A stretch of DNA of 64,000 nucleotides, taken from positions 62,001 to 126,000 of the forward strand of contig NZ_MHXN01000028.1 of NCBI RefSeq assembly GCF_001824475.1, written 5' to 3'. The DNA is from Phenylobacterium sp. RIFCSPHIGHO2_01_FULL_69_31. Lineage in GTDB: Bacteria > Pseudomonadota > Alphaproteobacteria > Caulobacterales > Caulobacteraceae. A program made the translations under genes and the position numbers. The notes beneath the pieces are model-generated. The model was not told the origin of the DNA, made no database searches, and saw only the letters and a program-made list of their open reading frames with translations. Positions 28,447-38,732 of this stretch are shown one piece after another. How positions within the stretch are numbered: position 1 is the stretch's first letter; each line of letters opens with the position of its first letter.

Positions 28447-28460
<14 letters not shown>
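27240..28460 (+). CDS. DUF4350 domain membrane protein
   Basis: This 406-residue protein has an N-terminal membrane helix (about 12-38), a roughly 230-residue globular extracytoplasmic region with the DUF4350 core ([19 protein letters not shown] near 85-105, [19 protein letters not shown] near 215-235), a second helix (about 275-300) and a cytoplasmic helical tail. Start GTG 27240 overlaps the preceding stop; its own end overlaps moxR by 14 bp. Together with the neighbours it should form a membrane complex served by the MoxR ATPase; the client is unknown. Confidence 0.8.
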
Positions 28461-29403
<943 letters not shown>

Positions 29404-29410
29404 CCGCCCG

Positions 29411-30724
29411 TTGCGCCTCTATCCCACCCGCCGCGCGATCGGACTGATGGCCGTGGGCGCCGCGCCGGCCCTGGCCGTGGCCATACTCGCGCCGGGGCTG
29501 TGGACCGCGGCGGCGGCCTGGATCGTGCTGGCCGCCGGCCTGATGCTGGCCGACGTCATGCTGGCGGCGCCGCCGCGCAGGCTCACTCTGGAGCTGGCCG
29601 CGCCGCGCTTCATGGGCGTCGGCCGTCCTGAGATCGCCCGCCTGACCGCCGCCTTCGAAGGCCGCCCGCCCCAGCGGCTGGAACTGGCGGTCGGCGTCAA
29701 CGGGCGCCTGGTCGCGGAGCCCGACCGACAGTCGGTGACGCTGCAGGACGGCCGGGCGGAGGCGGAGGTGCGGCTGTCGCCCACGCGGCGCGGCGAGGGC
29801 CGGGTCGAGGGGCTGTGGGCGCGCTGGCGCGGGCCGCTGGGTCTGGTCTGGCTGCAGCGCCACGAGCCGCCCGGCCCGCCGCTGGCCGTCACGCCGGACG
29901 TGGCGGGCGTGAAGGAGCAGGCCCTGCGCCTCTTCGCCCGCGACGCGCCCCTGGGCGCCAAGCCGCTGACCGACGCGGGCGAAGGTTCGGACTTCCACGC
30001 CCTGAAGGAATTCCAGACCGGCATGGACCTGGGCGACATCGACTGGAAGCAATCGGCCCGCCACGCCAAGCTGATCGGCCGCGAGTACCGCACCGAGCGC
30101 AACCACCACATCCTCTTGGCGCTGGACACCGGCCGCCTGATGAGCGCGCCGGCCGCCGGCCTGCCGCGGATCGACCGCGCCATCAACGCCGCCCTGCTGC
30201 TGGCCTTCGTCTCGCTGCGGATGGGCGATCGCGTGGGCGTCTTCGCCTTCGACTCCAAGCCGCGGCTGGCCAGCGGGCTGGCCTCGGGCCCGGCCGCCTT
30301 CCCGCTGCTGCAGAAGCTGTGCGCCTCGATCGACTATTCCACCGAGGAGACCAACTTCACCCTCGGCCTGACCGCGCTCGCCGCCCGGCTGGACCGGCGC
30401 GCTGTGGTGGTGGTCTTCACCGATTTCGCCGACGCCACATCCGCCGAACTGATGGTCGAGAACGTGGCGCGGCTGATGCGCACGCACCTCGTTCTGTTCG
30501 TGGTGTTCCGCGACGAGGAGCTGGAGAGCCTGGTGGGCCGCGAGCCGCAGACGCCCGACGACGTCTCCCGCGCCGTGATCGCCGAGCGGATGCTGAGGCA
30601 GCGCGAGGGGGTGGCCGCGCGTCTCCGGCGGCTGGGCGCGCAGATCGTCGATGCGCCAGCGGACGGCCTGGCGACCAACCTGATCAACAGCTACCTCGAC
30701 GTGAAGCGGCGGGGGCTCGTCTGA
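29411..30724 (+). CDS. DUF58 domain protein (MoxR partner)
   Basis: This 437-residue protein has two N-terminal membrane helices (about 10-55), a beta-rich region, the DUF58 signature [22 protein letters not shown] near 205-226 (split across the conserved motif), then a von Willebrand A-like fold beginning [12 protein letters not shown]. The DxGxx metal-binding motif is only partial. Start TTG 29411 is eight bases after the moxR stop. The stop overlaps the SpoIIM gene by one base (TGATG). Confidence 0.9.
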   Translation: MRLYPTRRAIGLMAVGAAPALAVAILAPGLWTAAAAWIVLAAGLMLADVMLAAPPRRLTLELAAPRFMGVGRPEIARLTAAFEGRPPQRLELAVGVNGRLVAEPDRQSVTLQDGRAEAEVRLSPTRRGEGRVEGLWARWRGPLGLVWLQRHEPPGPPLAVTPDVAGVKEQALRLFARDAPLGAKPLTDAGEGSDFHALKEFQTGMDLGDIDWKQSARHAKLIGREYRTERNHHILLALDTGRLMSAPAAGLPRIDRAINAALLLAFVSLRMGDRVGVFAFDSKPRLASGLASGPAAFPLLQKLCASIDYSTEETNFTLGLTALAARLDRRAVVVVFTDFADATSAELMVENVARLMRTHLVLFVVFRDEELESLVGREPQTPDDVSRAVIAERMLRQREGVAARLRRLGAQIVDAPADGLATNLINSYLDVKRRGLV

Positions 30725-31722
30725 TGGCCGAGCTGCACCTCAAGAGCTGGAGGTTCCGGGCCGAGCGCGAGGCCGACTGGCGCCGCCTCGAGACCCTGCT
30801 GGCGAAGGCCGAGGCCGGCGGCGCGGCGAAGCTGAAGCGCGAGGAGCTGCTGGAGATGCCGCTGCTCTACCGCCAGGCGCTCTCGTCGCTGTCGGTAGCC
30901 CGCTCCATCTCACTGGATCAGAGCCTGGTCGCCTATCTCGAAAGCCTCTGCACCCGAGCCTACTTCATCGTCTACGGCGCCCGCACCCGCCTTCCGGAGC
31001 GGATCGCGCGCTTCTTCATCCACGACTGGCCGGCGGCAGTACGGGCGCTCTGGCGCGAGACCCTGGTCTCGTTCGTCCTGTCGGCCGCCGCCGCGCTCGT
31101 GGCCTTCGTCCTGGTCCAGCGCGACGCCGACTGGTTCCACAGCTTCGTCGAGCCGGGCCTGGCGTCGGGGCGCGACCCGACCGCCACCACGGCCTCCCTG
31201 CGCGAAACGCTCTACCACCAGGGCACGGCGGGCGAGGGGCTGTCGTTCTTTGCCACCTTCCTCTTCACCCACAATGCGCAGATCGCCCTGTTCGCCTTTG
31301 CGCTGGGCTTCCTGCTGTGCCTGCCCACGGCGGCGCTCCTGGTCTTGAACGGCGGGATGTTCGGCGCCTTCCTGGCGCTGTTCGTGTCACGGAACCTGGG
31401 CTTCGAGGCCGGCGGCTGGCTGATGATCCACGGGGCGACCGAGCTCTACGCCATCGTCCTGGCCGGCGCGGCGGGCTTCTCGATCGGCTGGGCGGTCTGC
31501 TTCCCGGGCGAGCGCAGCCGGGTCGACGCAGCCGCCGAGGCGGGCCGACGCGCGGCGACGGCTATGGCCGGCGTCGTGGTGATGCTGTTCGTCGCGGGCC
31601 TGCTGGAGGGCTTCGGCCGCCAGCTGATCCAGGTCGACCTTGCGCGATACGCCATCGCCGGGACGACGCTTGCGGCCTGGCTCGCCTACTTCTACTGGCC
31701 GCGGCGGACAGCGGCGCCATGA
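30724..31722 (+). CDS. SpoIIM family (stage II sporulation M-like) membrane protein
   Basis: This 332-residue protein has a helical cytoplasmic N-terminus (about 1-95) followed by six to seven membrane helices, with the family features TFLFTHNAQIALFAFALGFL and LNGGMFGAFLALF and MIHGATELYAIVLAGAAG near 240-260. SpoIIM homologues in non-sporulating bacteria are fused to or placed beside MoxR-DUF58-RDD genes and have no established role. ATG 30724 overlaps the DUF58 stop, and the end overlaps the RDD gene in ATGA. Confidence 0.88.
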   Translation: MAELHLKSWRFRAEREADWRRLETLLAKAEAGGAAKLKREELLEMPLLYRQALSSLSVARSISLDQSLVAYLESLCTRAYFIVYGARTRLPERIARFFIHDWPAAVRALWRETLVSFVLSAAAALVAFVLVQRDADWFHSFVEPGLASGRDPTATTASLRETLYHQGTAGEGLSFFATFLFTHNAQIALFAFALGFLLCLPTAALLVLNGGMFGAFLALFVSRNLGFEAGGWLMIHGATELYAIVLAGAAGFSIGWAVCFPGERSRVDAAAEAGRRAATAMAGVVVMLFVAGLLEGFGRQLIQVDLARYAIAGTTLAAWLAYFYWPRRTAAP

Positions 31723-32621
31723 GCCAGCAGGGTGTCCTCGGCCGCTTCCGCCGGCCCCGCGCGCCGCGCGTCCCCTACGACGGCTGGCGCGAACTCGTGA
31801 CGCCGGAGGGTGTCGACCTGAAGCTCAAGGTCGGAGCCTATGCCGAACGCTTCTCGGCCCTGCTCATCGACTTCGCGATCCTGTTCGGCGGCCTGGCGCT
31901 CTTCAGCCTTGCGGCGCTGGGCGTCTTCTGGGCCACGCGCGCCACTTGGTCGGCGGAGTTCCTGGGCGTGGTCTGGCTGCTGGGCGTCTTCGTCGGCCGC
32001 AACTTCTACTTCCTGATCTTCGAGGTGGGACCTCGCGCCGCCACGCCCGGCAAGCGGGCCATGGGTCTGCGCGTGGCCGCCGCCGATGGCGGGCGCCTGA
32101 CCGCTGACATGGTGTTCGCCCGCAACGCCATGCGTGAGGTCGAGGTCTTCCTGCCCCTGACCTTCTTCGCCGCCCGCGGGGAGGGGGTCGATGGCGCCCT
32201 GGTCAGCCTCGGCGCGCTTTGGAGCCTGGTGTTCGTGGTCTTCCCGCTGTTCAACCGCGACCGTCGCCGCATGGGCGACCTCGTCGCCGGCACGATGGTG
32301 GTGAAGGCGCCGAAGAAGGTGCTGCAGCCGGACCTAGCCGACACCGAGCGCACGGCGGCGCGGGGCTTCGCCTTCACCCACGCCCAGCTCGACGCCTACG
32401 GGATCAAGGAGCTGCACGTGCTGGAGGACGTGATCCGCGCCGGCGACCGCAAGTCGATGGCCGAGGTGGCGGCCCGGATCCGCGCCAAGATCGGCTGGGA
32501 AGGCCCGTCCGACGTGGCCGACCGGACGTTCCTCAACGCCTACTATGCGGCCCTGCGCGGGCGGCTGGAGAGCCGTCTGCTCTTCGGCCACCGCCGCAAG
32601 GACAAGTTCGACCGCAGCTAG
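31719..32621 (+). CDS. RDD family membrane protein
   Basis: This 300-residue protein has an RDD domain at about 38-190: YAERFSALLIDFAILFGG with the Arg and Asp that name the family, three membrane segments, and TPGKRAMGLRV. A soluble tail of about 100 residues follows (HAQLDAYGIKELHVLEDVIR, RTFLNAYYAALRGRLES). Start ATG 31719 overlaps the SpoIIM stop. It is the last of six co-directional genes; its stop overlaps the convergent gene by 4 bp. Confidence 0.88.
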   Translation: MSQQGVLGRFRRPRAPRVPYDGWRELVTPEGVDLKLKVGAYAERFSALLIDFAILFGGLALFSLAALGVFWATRATWSAEFLGVVWLLGVFVGRNFYFLIFEVGPRAATPGKRAMGLRVAAADGGRLTADMVFARNAMREVEVFLPLTFFAARGEGVDGALVSLGALWSLVFVVFPLFNRDRRRMGDLVAGTMVVKAPKKVLQPDLADTERTAARGFAFTHAQLDAYGIKELHVLEDVIRAGDRKSMAEVAARIRAKIGWEGPSDVADRTFLNAYYAALRGRLESRLLFGHRRKDKFDRS

Positions 32622-33412
32622 CTGAAGATCTCGGCCAGCCATTGCGGACCGGCGCCCTCGCGCAGACGCCGCAGCTCGACATAGAGCACCGCCACGCCGG
32701 TCGAGCCGATCAGGGCGCTCAGCGTGTTGCTCACCACGTTGCCCACCACCTGGGCGGGACTGCGGGCCAGGGCCAGGGGATCCAGCCCGCCGCCGAAGCT
32801 AAGCGCCACCGCGATCGCCCCGACCACGGCGCCGATCACCAGGGCGATCACCCAGACCACCACGAAGAGGGCGAAGATGCGCCAGCGGTTGCCCCGCGTC
32901 AGCTCGGCGCTCCGGCTGAAGGCGCCGAAGACGCCGGTGCGGTCGGCGACGAGCGAGGGCACGGCCACGCACCAGGCGCACGCCATCATGATCCCAGGCA
33001 CGATCAGGAGGATCATCCCGAACACGATCGCAATCGCGAGCAGGATGGTGAGCCCAATCAGCGGCAGGAAGGCCCGCAGCCCGGTGGCGAGGCAATCGGC
33101 GATCCCGGGCCGCTGACCGTTCATGTCCTGCACCGTGCCGTAGACAAGGGCGCCCTGCAGGATCGCGCTGGTGATCAGCGCCGCCAGACCGCTGAATCCC
33201 ACGGCCTGGAAATAGCCGGGACGGAGGGAGAAGGCGGCGTCCGGGTCGATGTTGGTCGCCTGGAAATAGGCGATCACGGCCGTCGGGATGCCCGACAGCA
33301 CCAGCGCCAGCAGGCCGAACGGCACGATGTTGCGACCCAGGACGGCGAACGTGCCGCTGATCACCCGTGCGATGTCGAGCTTGCTCGACTCGGTGGCGGC
33401 GATATCCGTCAT
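32618..33412 (-). CDS. Polytopic membrane protein, GPDPase-membrane-domain-like
   Basis: This 264-residue protein has about six membrane helices, with segments ARVISGTFAVLGRNIVPFG, IVPGIMMACAWCVAVPSLVADRTGVFGAFSRSAELTRGNRW characteristic of the membrane domain seen in glycerophosphodiester phosphodiesterase relatives. No catalytic domain is attached. Function unknown. It is transcribed alone, convergent with the RDD gene and divergent from the epimerase. Confidence 0.7.
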   Translation of the reverse strand: MTDIAATESSKLDIARVISGTFAVLGRNIVPFGLLALVLSGIPTAVIAYFQATNIDPDAAFSLRPGYFQAVGFSGLAALITSAILQGALVYGTVQDMNGQRPGIADCLATGLRAFLPLIGLTILLAIAIVFGMILLIVPGIMMACAWCVAVPSLVADRTGVFGAFSRSAELTRGNRWRIFALFVVVWVIALVIGAVVGAIAVALSFGGGLDPLALARSPAQVVGNVVSNTLSALIGSTGVAVLYVELRRLREGAGPQWLAEIFS

Positions 33413-33504
33413 TCCAGCATCCCCCTGAAGGCTCCCGTCGCGATGCTAACCACGGGTTGCGACAGCTGTCGACGCGCCGGCCGGGATGCGGGACAACCCT
33501 CGGC

Positions 33505-34485
33505 GTGAGCCTTGCCCTGCACACCCGCGTCGAGCGCCTCGCCCTGAAGGCCCCCTTTCGCATCTCGCGCGGCGTGAAGACCCATGCCGAGGTCGTGGTG
33601 GCCGAGCTGGACGATGGTTCCTCGCATGGCCGCGGCGAGTGCGTGCCCTATGGACGATACGGCGAGACGACGGCGTCGGTGACGGCGCAGTTGGCCGAGG
33701 CGGGGCGGCGACTGGCGTCGGGCGCCGACCTCGTGGCCGCGGTGCGCGCCATGCCGGCCGGGGCGGCGCGCAGCGCTCTGGACTGCGCCTCCTGGGACCT
33801 GGAGGCGCGCCGCGGCCGTTCCGTCGCCGCGCGGCTGGGAAGGACCCCGCCGGGCGCGATGCCCACCGCGGTGACGGTCAGCCTGGACACGCCGGAGGCG
33901 ATGCACGCTGCGGCGCTGGCGGCGGCCGATGCGCCGCTGCTGAAGGTCAAGCTTGGCCCCGAGGATCCGGCCGCGCGGCTGATGGCGGTGGCCCAAGCCG
34001 CGCCCCGCGCCCGCCTGATCGTCGATCCGAACGAGGGCTGGACCCTGCCGATCCTCAAGGCCATGGCCGAGCCGATCTCGCGGCTGTCGGTCATGATGGT
34101 GGAGCAGCCGCTGCCCGCCGGCGATGACGCTGGGCTGGCGGGCCTGGAGTATCCGGCGCCGATCTGCGCCGATGAGTCGGTCCACACGGCGGCCGACGTG
34201 GCCCGGGCGGCGGACCGATATCAGATGGTCAATGTGAAGCTCGACAAGGCCGGCGGCTTGACGGAGGCGTTGGCGATGGCCGCCCAGGCGCGGGACCTGG
34301 GCCTGGGCGTGCTGGCCGGCTGCATGGTGTCCAGTTCCCTCGCCATAGCCCCGGCCATGTGGATTGGCGCGGTCGCCGAGGCGGTGGACCTGGACGGGCC
34401 CTGGTGGCTGGTCGAGGACCGCCCCGGCGGCTGTCGGATCGAGGCGGGCGTGCTCTATCCGCCACAGCCTGGCTTCTGGGGATAG
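33505..34485 (+). CDS. Dipeptide epimerase (L-Ala-D/L-Glu epimerase type)
   Basis: This enolase-superfamily enzyme has 326 residues. Catalytic elements of the muconate-lactonizing subgroup are visible: LKVKLG (KxK, about 147-152), metal ligands in VDPNEGW, VEQPLP and ADESVH, and the second catalytic Lys in VNVKLDKAGG near 247. The AGCMVSSS segment is typical of dipeptide epimerases that recycle murein peptides. Start GTG 33505 gives the usual N-terminal capping domain. Confidence 0.88.
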   Translation: MSLALHTRVERLALKAPFRISRGVKTHAEVVVAELDDGSSHGRGECVPYGRYGETTASVTAQLAEAGRRLASGADLVAAVRAMPAGAARSALDCASWDLEARRGRSVAARLGRTPPGAMPTAVTVSLDTPEAMHAAALAAADAPLLKVKLGPEDPAARLMAVAQAAPRARLIVDPNEGWTLPILKAMAEPISRLSVMMVEQPLPAGDDAGLAGLEYPAPICADESVHTAADVARAADRYQMVNVKLDKAGGLTEALAMAAQARDLGLGVLAGCMVSSSLAIAPAMWIGAVAEAVDLDGPWWLVEDRPGGCRIEAGVLYPPQPGFWG

Positions 34486-34502
34486 CCGCGCTCGACGTTC
34501 GG

Positions 34503-34531
34503 TTGACAGCGTTCGCGCATCATCGATTTCA
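34503..34531 (+). promoter_or_regulatory. Candidate promoter before the TPR-sulfotransferase gene
   Basis: TTGACA at 34503-34508 is a perfect -35 hexamer, with GATTTC/ATTTCA about 17 bases on as a poor -10. It sits in the 74-bp gap before the GTG start at 34560. The -35 is seen; promoter function is a guess. Confidence 0.3.
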
Positions 34532-34559
34532 TCCAACTGCAATATTCGGCGGAGGCCCT

Positions 34560-36377
34560 GTGCCCGGCGCGGCGGCGGAGACGGTCGGAACCCTCGAGGT
34601 CGCGCTGGAACATGCGGCGCGCCTGCTGCCCGTCGACGCCTCGGCCGCCGAGGCCCAGGCCCGCGAGATCCTCAAGGCCGTTCCCGACCAACCGCAGGCG
34701 CTGCGGTTGCTCGGCGCCGCCCTACGCCGCCAGGGCGACATCGAGGCGGCCGAGGCGGCCTATCTGCGCTCGGTGAAGGGCTCGGTGAAGGATCCCGCCC
34801 TAGTCCGGGCAGCTACCGCCCTGATGGAGAACCGCCTGGCCGCCGCGGAGCAGGCCTTGCGCGCGATCCTCATGGCGCGGCCCACCGACGTGGCGGCGAT
34901 CCGTATGCTGGCCGAAACCGGCATGCGCCTGGGCCGCTACGACGACGCCGAGAACCTGCTGGCGCGCTGCGTCGAACTGGCGCCCGGCTTCACGGCGGCC
35001 CGGCACAACTACGCGACCGTCCTCTACCGGCAGAACAAGTCCCAGGCCGCCATTTCCCAGGTGAACCGGCTGCTGGCGGACGACCCGGCCAATCCCGGCT
35101 ACCGCAACCTGAAGGCCGCTGCGCTCGCCCGGATCGGTGAGTACGAGCAGGCCATCGCTCTCTACGGCGCGGTGCTCAAGGACCAGCCGCGCCAGCCCAA
35201 GGTCTGGATGAGCTATGGCCATTCGCTGAAGACGGTGGGGCGGCAGGCGGAGTGCATCGAGGCCTACCGCCGCTGCGTGGCGCTGGCGCCCCAGTTCGGC
35301 GAGGCGTGGTGGAGCCTGGCCAACCTCAAGACGGTCACCTTCGATGCGGCGGACGTGGCCGCCATGGAGGGGCAGCTGAAGCGGGCCGACCTCTCCGACG
35401 AGGACCGCTTCCACCTGGAGTTCGCCCTCGGCAAGGCGCGCGAGGACGCCGGGGACTACGAGGCCTCGTTCGGCCACTACCAGCGCGGCAACGCTCTGCG
35501 GCGGCAGGCTCTCGACTACGAGGCGGACGAAACGGACGATCAGGTGCGGCGGGCCAAGGCGCTCTTCACGACGGCGTTCTTCGCCGCCCGCGCGGGGCAG
35601 GGCTCGTCCGCGCCGGACCCGATCTTCATCGTCGGCCTGCCGCGGGCGGGCTCAACGCTGGTGGAACAGATCCTCGCCAGCCACAGCCAGGTCGAGGGCA
35701 CCCAGGAACTGCCCGACATCATCGCCCTGGCGCGACGCATCGGCGGCAGGGCGATGAAGGCGTCCGAGAGCCGCTATCCCGAGGCGCTGGCCGAGATGGG
35801 TCCGCGCGAGCTGACGGCGCTCGGCGAGGAGTACATGGCCCGCGCCGAGGTGCACCGGAAGCTGGGCCGGCCCTTCTTCATCGACAAGATGCCCAACAAT
35901 TGGGCGCATCTGGGCCTGATCCACCTGGCCTTGCCGAACGCCAAGATCATCGACGCACGCCGCCATCCGCTGGGCTGCGGCTTCTCGGGCTTCAAGCAGC
36001 ACTTCGCCCGCGGGCAGGGCTTCACCTACGATCTCTCCGACATCGGCCGGTACTACCGCGCGTATGTCGACTATCTCGCCCACTTCGACGCAATCCTGCC
36101 CGGACGGGTCCATCGCGTGATCTATGAGCGCATGGTGTCCGATCCCGAGGCGGAAACGCGCGCCCTGCTCGCCCACTGCGGTCTTCCCTTCGAGGAGGCC
36201 TGCCTGCGGTTCTACGAGAACGACCGGGCGGTTCGGACGGCCAGCTCGGAGCAGGTGCGCCGACCGATCTTCACCGACGCCGCCGACCACTGGCGGAACT
36301 ACGACCCCTGGCTCGGCCCGCTCAAGGCCGCGCTGGGACCCGTGCTCGACGCATACCCGCAAGCGCCCGGAAGTTGA
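34560..36377 (+). CDS. TPR-repeat sulfotransferase
   Basis: This 605-residue protein has TPR repeats over about 20-330 (AEAQAREILKAVPDQPQALRLLGAALRRQG, TAARHNYATVLYRQ and others) followed by a sulfotransferase domain from about 352, with the PAPS 5'-phosphosulfate loop VGLPRAGSTLVEQIL and the 3'-phosphate-binding region DARRHPLGCGFSGFKQ. The acceptor is unknown. Start GTG 34560 follows GGAGG; longer upstream readings overlap the epimerase. It is 27 bp upstream of a TonB receptor, a pairing frequent in Caulobacterales and sphingomonads. Confidence 0.85.
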   Translation: MPGAAAETVGTLEVALEHAARLLPVDASAAEAQAREILKAVPDQPQALRLLGAALRRQGDIEAAEAAYLRSVKGSVKDPALVRAATALMENRLAAAEQALRAILMARPTDVAAIRMLAETGMRLGRYDDAENLLARCVELAPGFTAARHNYATVLYRQNKSQAAISQVNRLLADDPANPGYRNLKAAALARIGEYEQAIALYGAVLKDQPRQPKVWMSYGHSLKTVGRQAECIEAYRRCVALAPQFGEAWWSLANLKTVTFDAADVAAMEGQLKRADLSDEDRFHLEFALGKAREDAGDYEASFGHYQRGNALRRQALDYEADETDDQVRRAKALFTTAFFAARAGQGSSAPDPIFIVGLPRAGSTLVEQILASHSQVEGTQELPDIIALARRIGGRAMKASESRYPEALAEMGPRELTALGEEYMARAEVHRKLGRPFFIDKMPNNWAHLGLIHLALPNAKIIDARRHPLGCGFSGFKQHFARGQGFTYDLSDIGRYYRAYVDYLAHFDAILPGRVHRVIYERMVSDPEAETRALLAHCGLPFEEACLRFYENDRAVRTASSEQVRRPIFTDAADHWRNYDPWLGPLKAALGPVLDAYPQAPGS

Positions 36378-36404
36378 GGCGCTTCAGATCCTGAGGGGGA
36401 CGAC

Positions 36405-38732
36405 ATGATGAACGATCAGCGGAATTTCAGGCGCGCGACGCGCTGGTCGGCGGGGCTTCTCGCCACGACCATGTTGACCGGCGCGGCCGGATCGGCCCTG
36501 GCCCAGACGTCGAGCGCGGAGCTGGAGGAGATCGTGGTCACCGCCCAGAAGCGGTCCGAGAACCTGCAGGACGTGCCGATCAGCATCCAGGCGTTGGGCA
36601 GCGAGCGGCTGGAGTCGCTGCAGGTCAACGACACCGTCGACTATGTGAAGTTCATGCCGAGCGTCACGGCGCCCACGGGCGCGCCGGGCTTCTCGAACTT
36701 CTACATGCGCGGCGTCGCTTCCGGCGAGAACAACAACCACTCGGGCCCGCTGCCCAGCGTCGGCGTCTATCTCGACGAGCAGCCGGTGACGACCATCACC
36801 GGGCCGCTGGACGTCCACATCTACGACATCGCCCGCGTGGAGGTTCTGGCCGGGCCGCAGGGCACGCTCTACGGCGCCAGCTCCCAGGCCGGCACGATCC
36901 GGATCATCACCAACAAGCCCGACGCATCGGGCTTCAAGGCCGGCTACGACCTCGAGGCGAATTCGGTCGCGCACGGCGACGTCGGCTACAGCGCCGAGGG
37001 CTTCGTCAACATCCCGCTGCATGAGAAGGCGGCGGTGCGCCTGGTGGCCTGGGCCGAACATGACGCCGGCTACATCGACAACATCCCCGGCTCGTTCGTC
37101 TACCCGACCGGCAGCATCCCGGTGAACAACGCTGGCGAGGTGGAGAACGACTACAACGAGGTCGACATCGTGGGCGCCCGCGCCGCGCTGAAGATCGACC
37201 TGACCGAGAACTGGTCCGTCACGCCCACCCTGATGGGGCAGCGGACCCAGGCGGATGGCGGCTTCGCGGCCGACCCCAGGCTGGGGGACCTCAAGGTCCA
37301 GCGGTATTACCCCGAAGGCGTGGACGACAAGTGGGTCCAGGCGGCCATGACCATCGAGGGCCAGGTCGCCAACCTCGACGTGCTGTACGCCGGCGCGCAC
37401 ATGCGCCGCTGGGTCGACACCGACTCTGATTATTCCGACTACAGCTACTTCTATGACACGCTGTTCGGCTATGGCGCCTACACCACCGACGACGCCGGCA
37501 ACTTCATCAACACGTCGCAGTACATTCAGGGGCGCGACTACTTCAAGAAGACCAGCCACGAGCTCCGGGTCGCCAGCCCGACCGAGAACCGGTTCAAGGT
37601 GGTGGCCGGCCTGTTCTACCAGAAGCAGACCCACAACATCGAGCAGCGCTACCGGATCGACAACCTGGCCACCGCCACCGAGGTGCCCGGCTGGCCCGAC
37701 ACCTTGTGGTTGACCAAGCAGCTCCGGACCGACCGCGACTACGCCGCCTTTGCCGACGGCACTTTCGACCTGACGGATCAGCTGTCGATCACCGGCGGCA
37801 TCCGCTTCTTCAAGTACAAGAACTCGCTCGAAGGCTTCTTCGGCTTCGGTCTCGGCTATTCATCCCGCACGGGTGTCGGCGCCTGTTTCGCTCCGACCGC
37901 GGTCGTGGAAGGCGGGCCGTGTACAAATATCGACACCACGACCGAGGGTGACGGGCACACCTACCGGATCAACGCCACTTACAAGTTCGATGACGACAAG
38001 ATGGTCTACGCCACCTTGTCCACCGGGTTCCGGCCAGGCGGCGTGAATCGGCGCGGTGGCCAGCCGCCCTATGACGCGGACTTCCTGAAAAACCATGAGA
38101 TCGGATGGAAGACGAGCTGGATGGGTAATCGCCTCCGGTGGAACGGCGCGATTTTCTACGAGAAGTGGAACGACTATCAATTCTCGTTCCTGGGCGCCAA
38201 CGGCCTCACCGAGATCCGCAACGGCGGTAAGGCCAAGATGAAGGGTGTGGAGTCCGACATTAACTGGCTGGTGGCCGACGGGTTAACGCTGCAGGGGGCC
38301 GCGGCCTACACGGACGCCGAACTAAGTCAGGACTATATTCCCGATCCCTCCGCGCCGCCGGAGGCGCTCAAGGGCACGTCGCTTCCGGTTACCGCCAAGT
38401 TCAAAGGTAACCTGACGGCGCGCTACGAGTGGATGATCGGCGATATGGAGGCCCACCTCCAGAGTTCGGTGGTCTACACGGGCTCCGCATACCCGGACTT
38501 GCGCATCGTGGATCGGGCGGTCACCGGCAAGCTGCCCAGCTCGACCACCTTCGACTTCTCGTTCGGCGTGAACAAGGATAGCTGGCGGATCGAGGCGTTC
38601 GCCAAGAACCTGTTCGACGACGACGGGCAGAACGACCGGTTCGTGCAGTGCGCCACCGCCGTCTGCACGCGGGTCTATACGATCCCGATCCGGCCCCGGA
38701 CCATCGGGGTGAAGTTCGGCCAGTCCTTCTAG
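36405..38732 (+). CDS. TonB-dependent receptor
   Basis: This outer-membrane receptor has 775 residues. The signal peptide ends near 33 (GSALAQ). The TonB-box region ELEEIVVTAQKRSENLQDVP at about 39-58 is classic for Caulobacterales/sphingomonad receptors, followed by the plug (MRGVASGENN, EVLAGPQGTLYGASSQAGTIRIITNKP) and a barrel ending RPRTIGVKFGQSF. The ligand is unknown. Two adjacent ATG codons follow GAGGGGGACGAC; the first is annotated. Base composition of the last third is slightly less GC-rich. Confidence 0.93.
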   Translation: MMNDQRNFRRATRWSAGLLATTMLTGAAGSALAQTSSAELEEIVVTAQKRSENLQDVPISIQALGSERLESLQVNDTVDYVKFMPSVTAPTGAPGFSNFYMRGVASGENNNHSGPLPSVGVYLDEQPVTTITGPLDVHIYDIARVEVLAGPQGTLYGASSQAGTIRIITNKPDASGFKAGYDLEANSVAHGDVGYSAEGFVNIPLHEKAAVRLVAWAEHDAGYIDNIPGSFVYPTGSIPVNNAGEVENDYNEVDIVGARAALKIDLTENWSVTPTLMGQRTQADGGFAADPRLGDLKVQRYYPEGVDDKWVQAAMTIEGQVANLDVLYAGAHMRRWVDTDSDYSDYSYFYDTLFGYGAYTTDDAGNFINTSQYIQGRDYFKKTSHELRVASPTENRFKVVAGLFYQKQTHNIEQRYRIDNLATATEVPGWPDTLWLTKQLRTDRDYAAFADGTFDLTDQLSITGGIRFFKYKNSLEGFFGFGLGYSSRTGVGACFAPTAVVEGGPCTNIDTTTEGDGHTYRINATYKFDDDKMVYATLSTGFRPGGVNRRGGQPPYDADFLKNHEIGWKTSWMGNRLRWNGAIFYEKWNDYQFSFLGANGLTEIRNGGKAKMKGVESDINWLVADGLTLQGAAAYTDAELSQDYIPDPSAPPEALKGTSLPVTAKFKGNLTARYEWMIGDMEAHLQSSVVYTGSAYPDLRIVDRAVTGKLPSSTTFDFSFGVNKDSWRIEAFAKNLFDDDGQNDRFVQCATAVCTRVYTIPIRPRTIGVKFGQSF

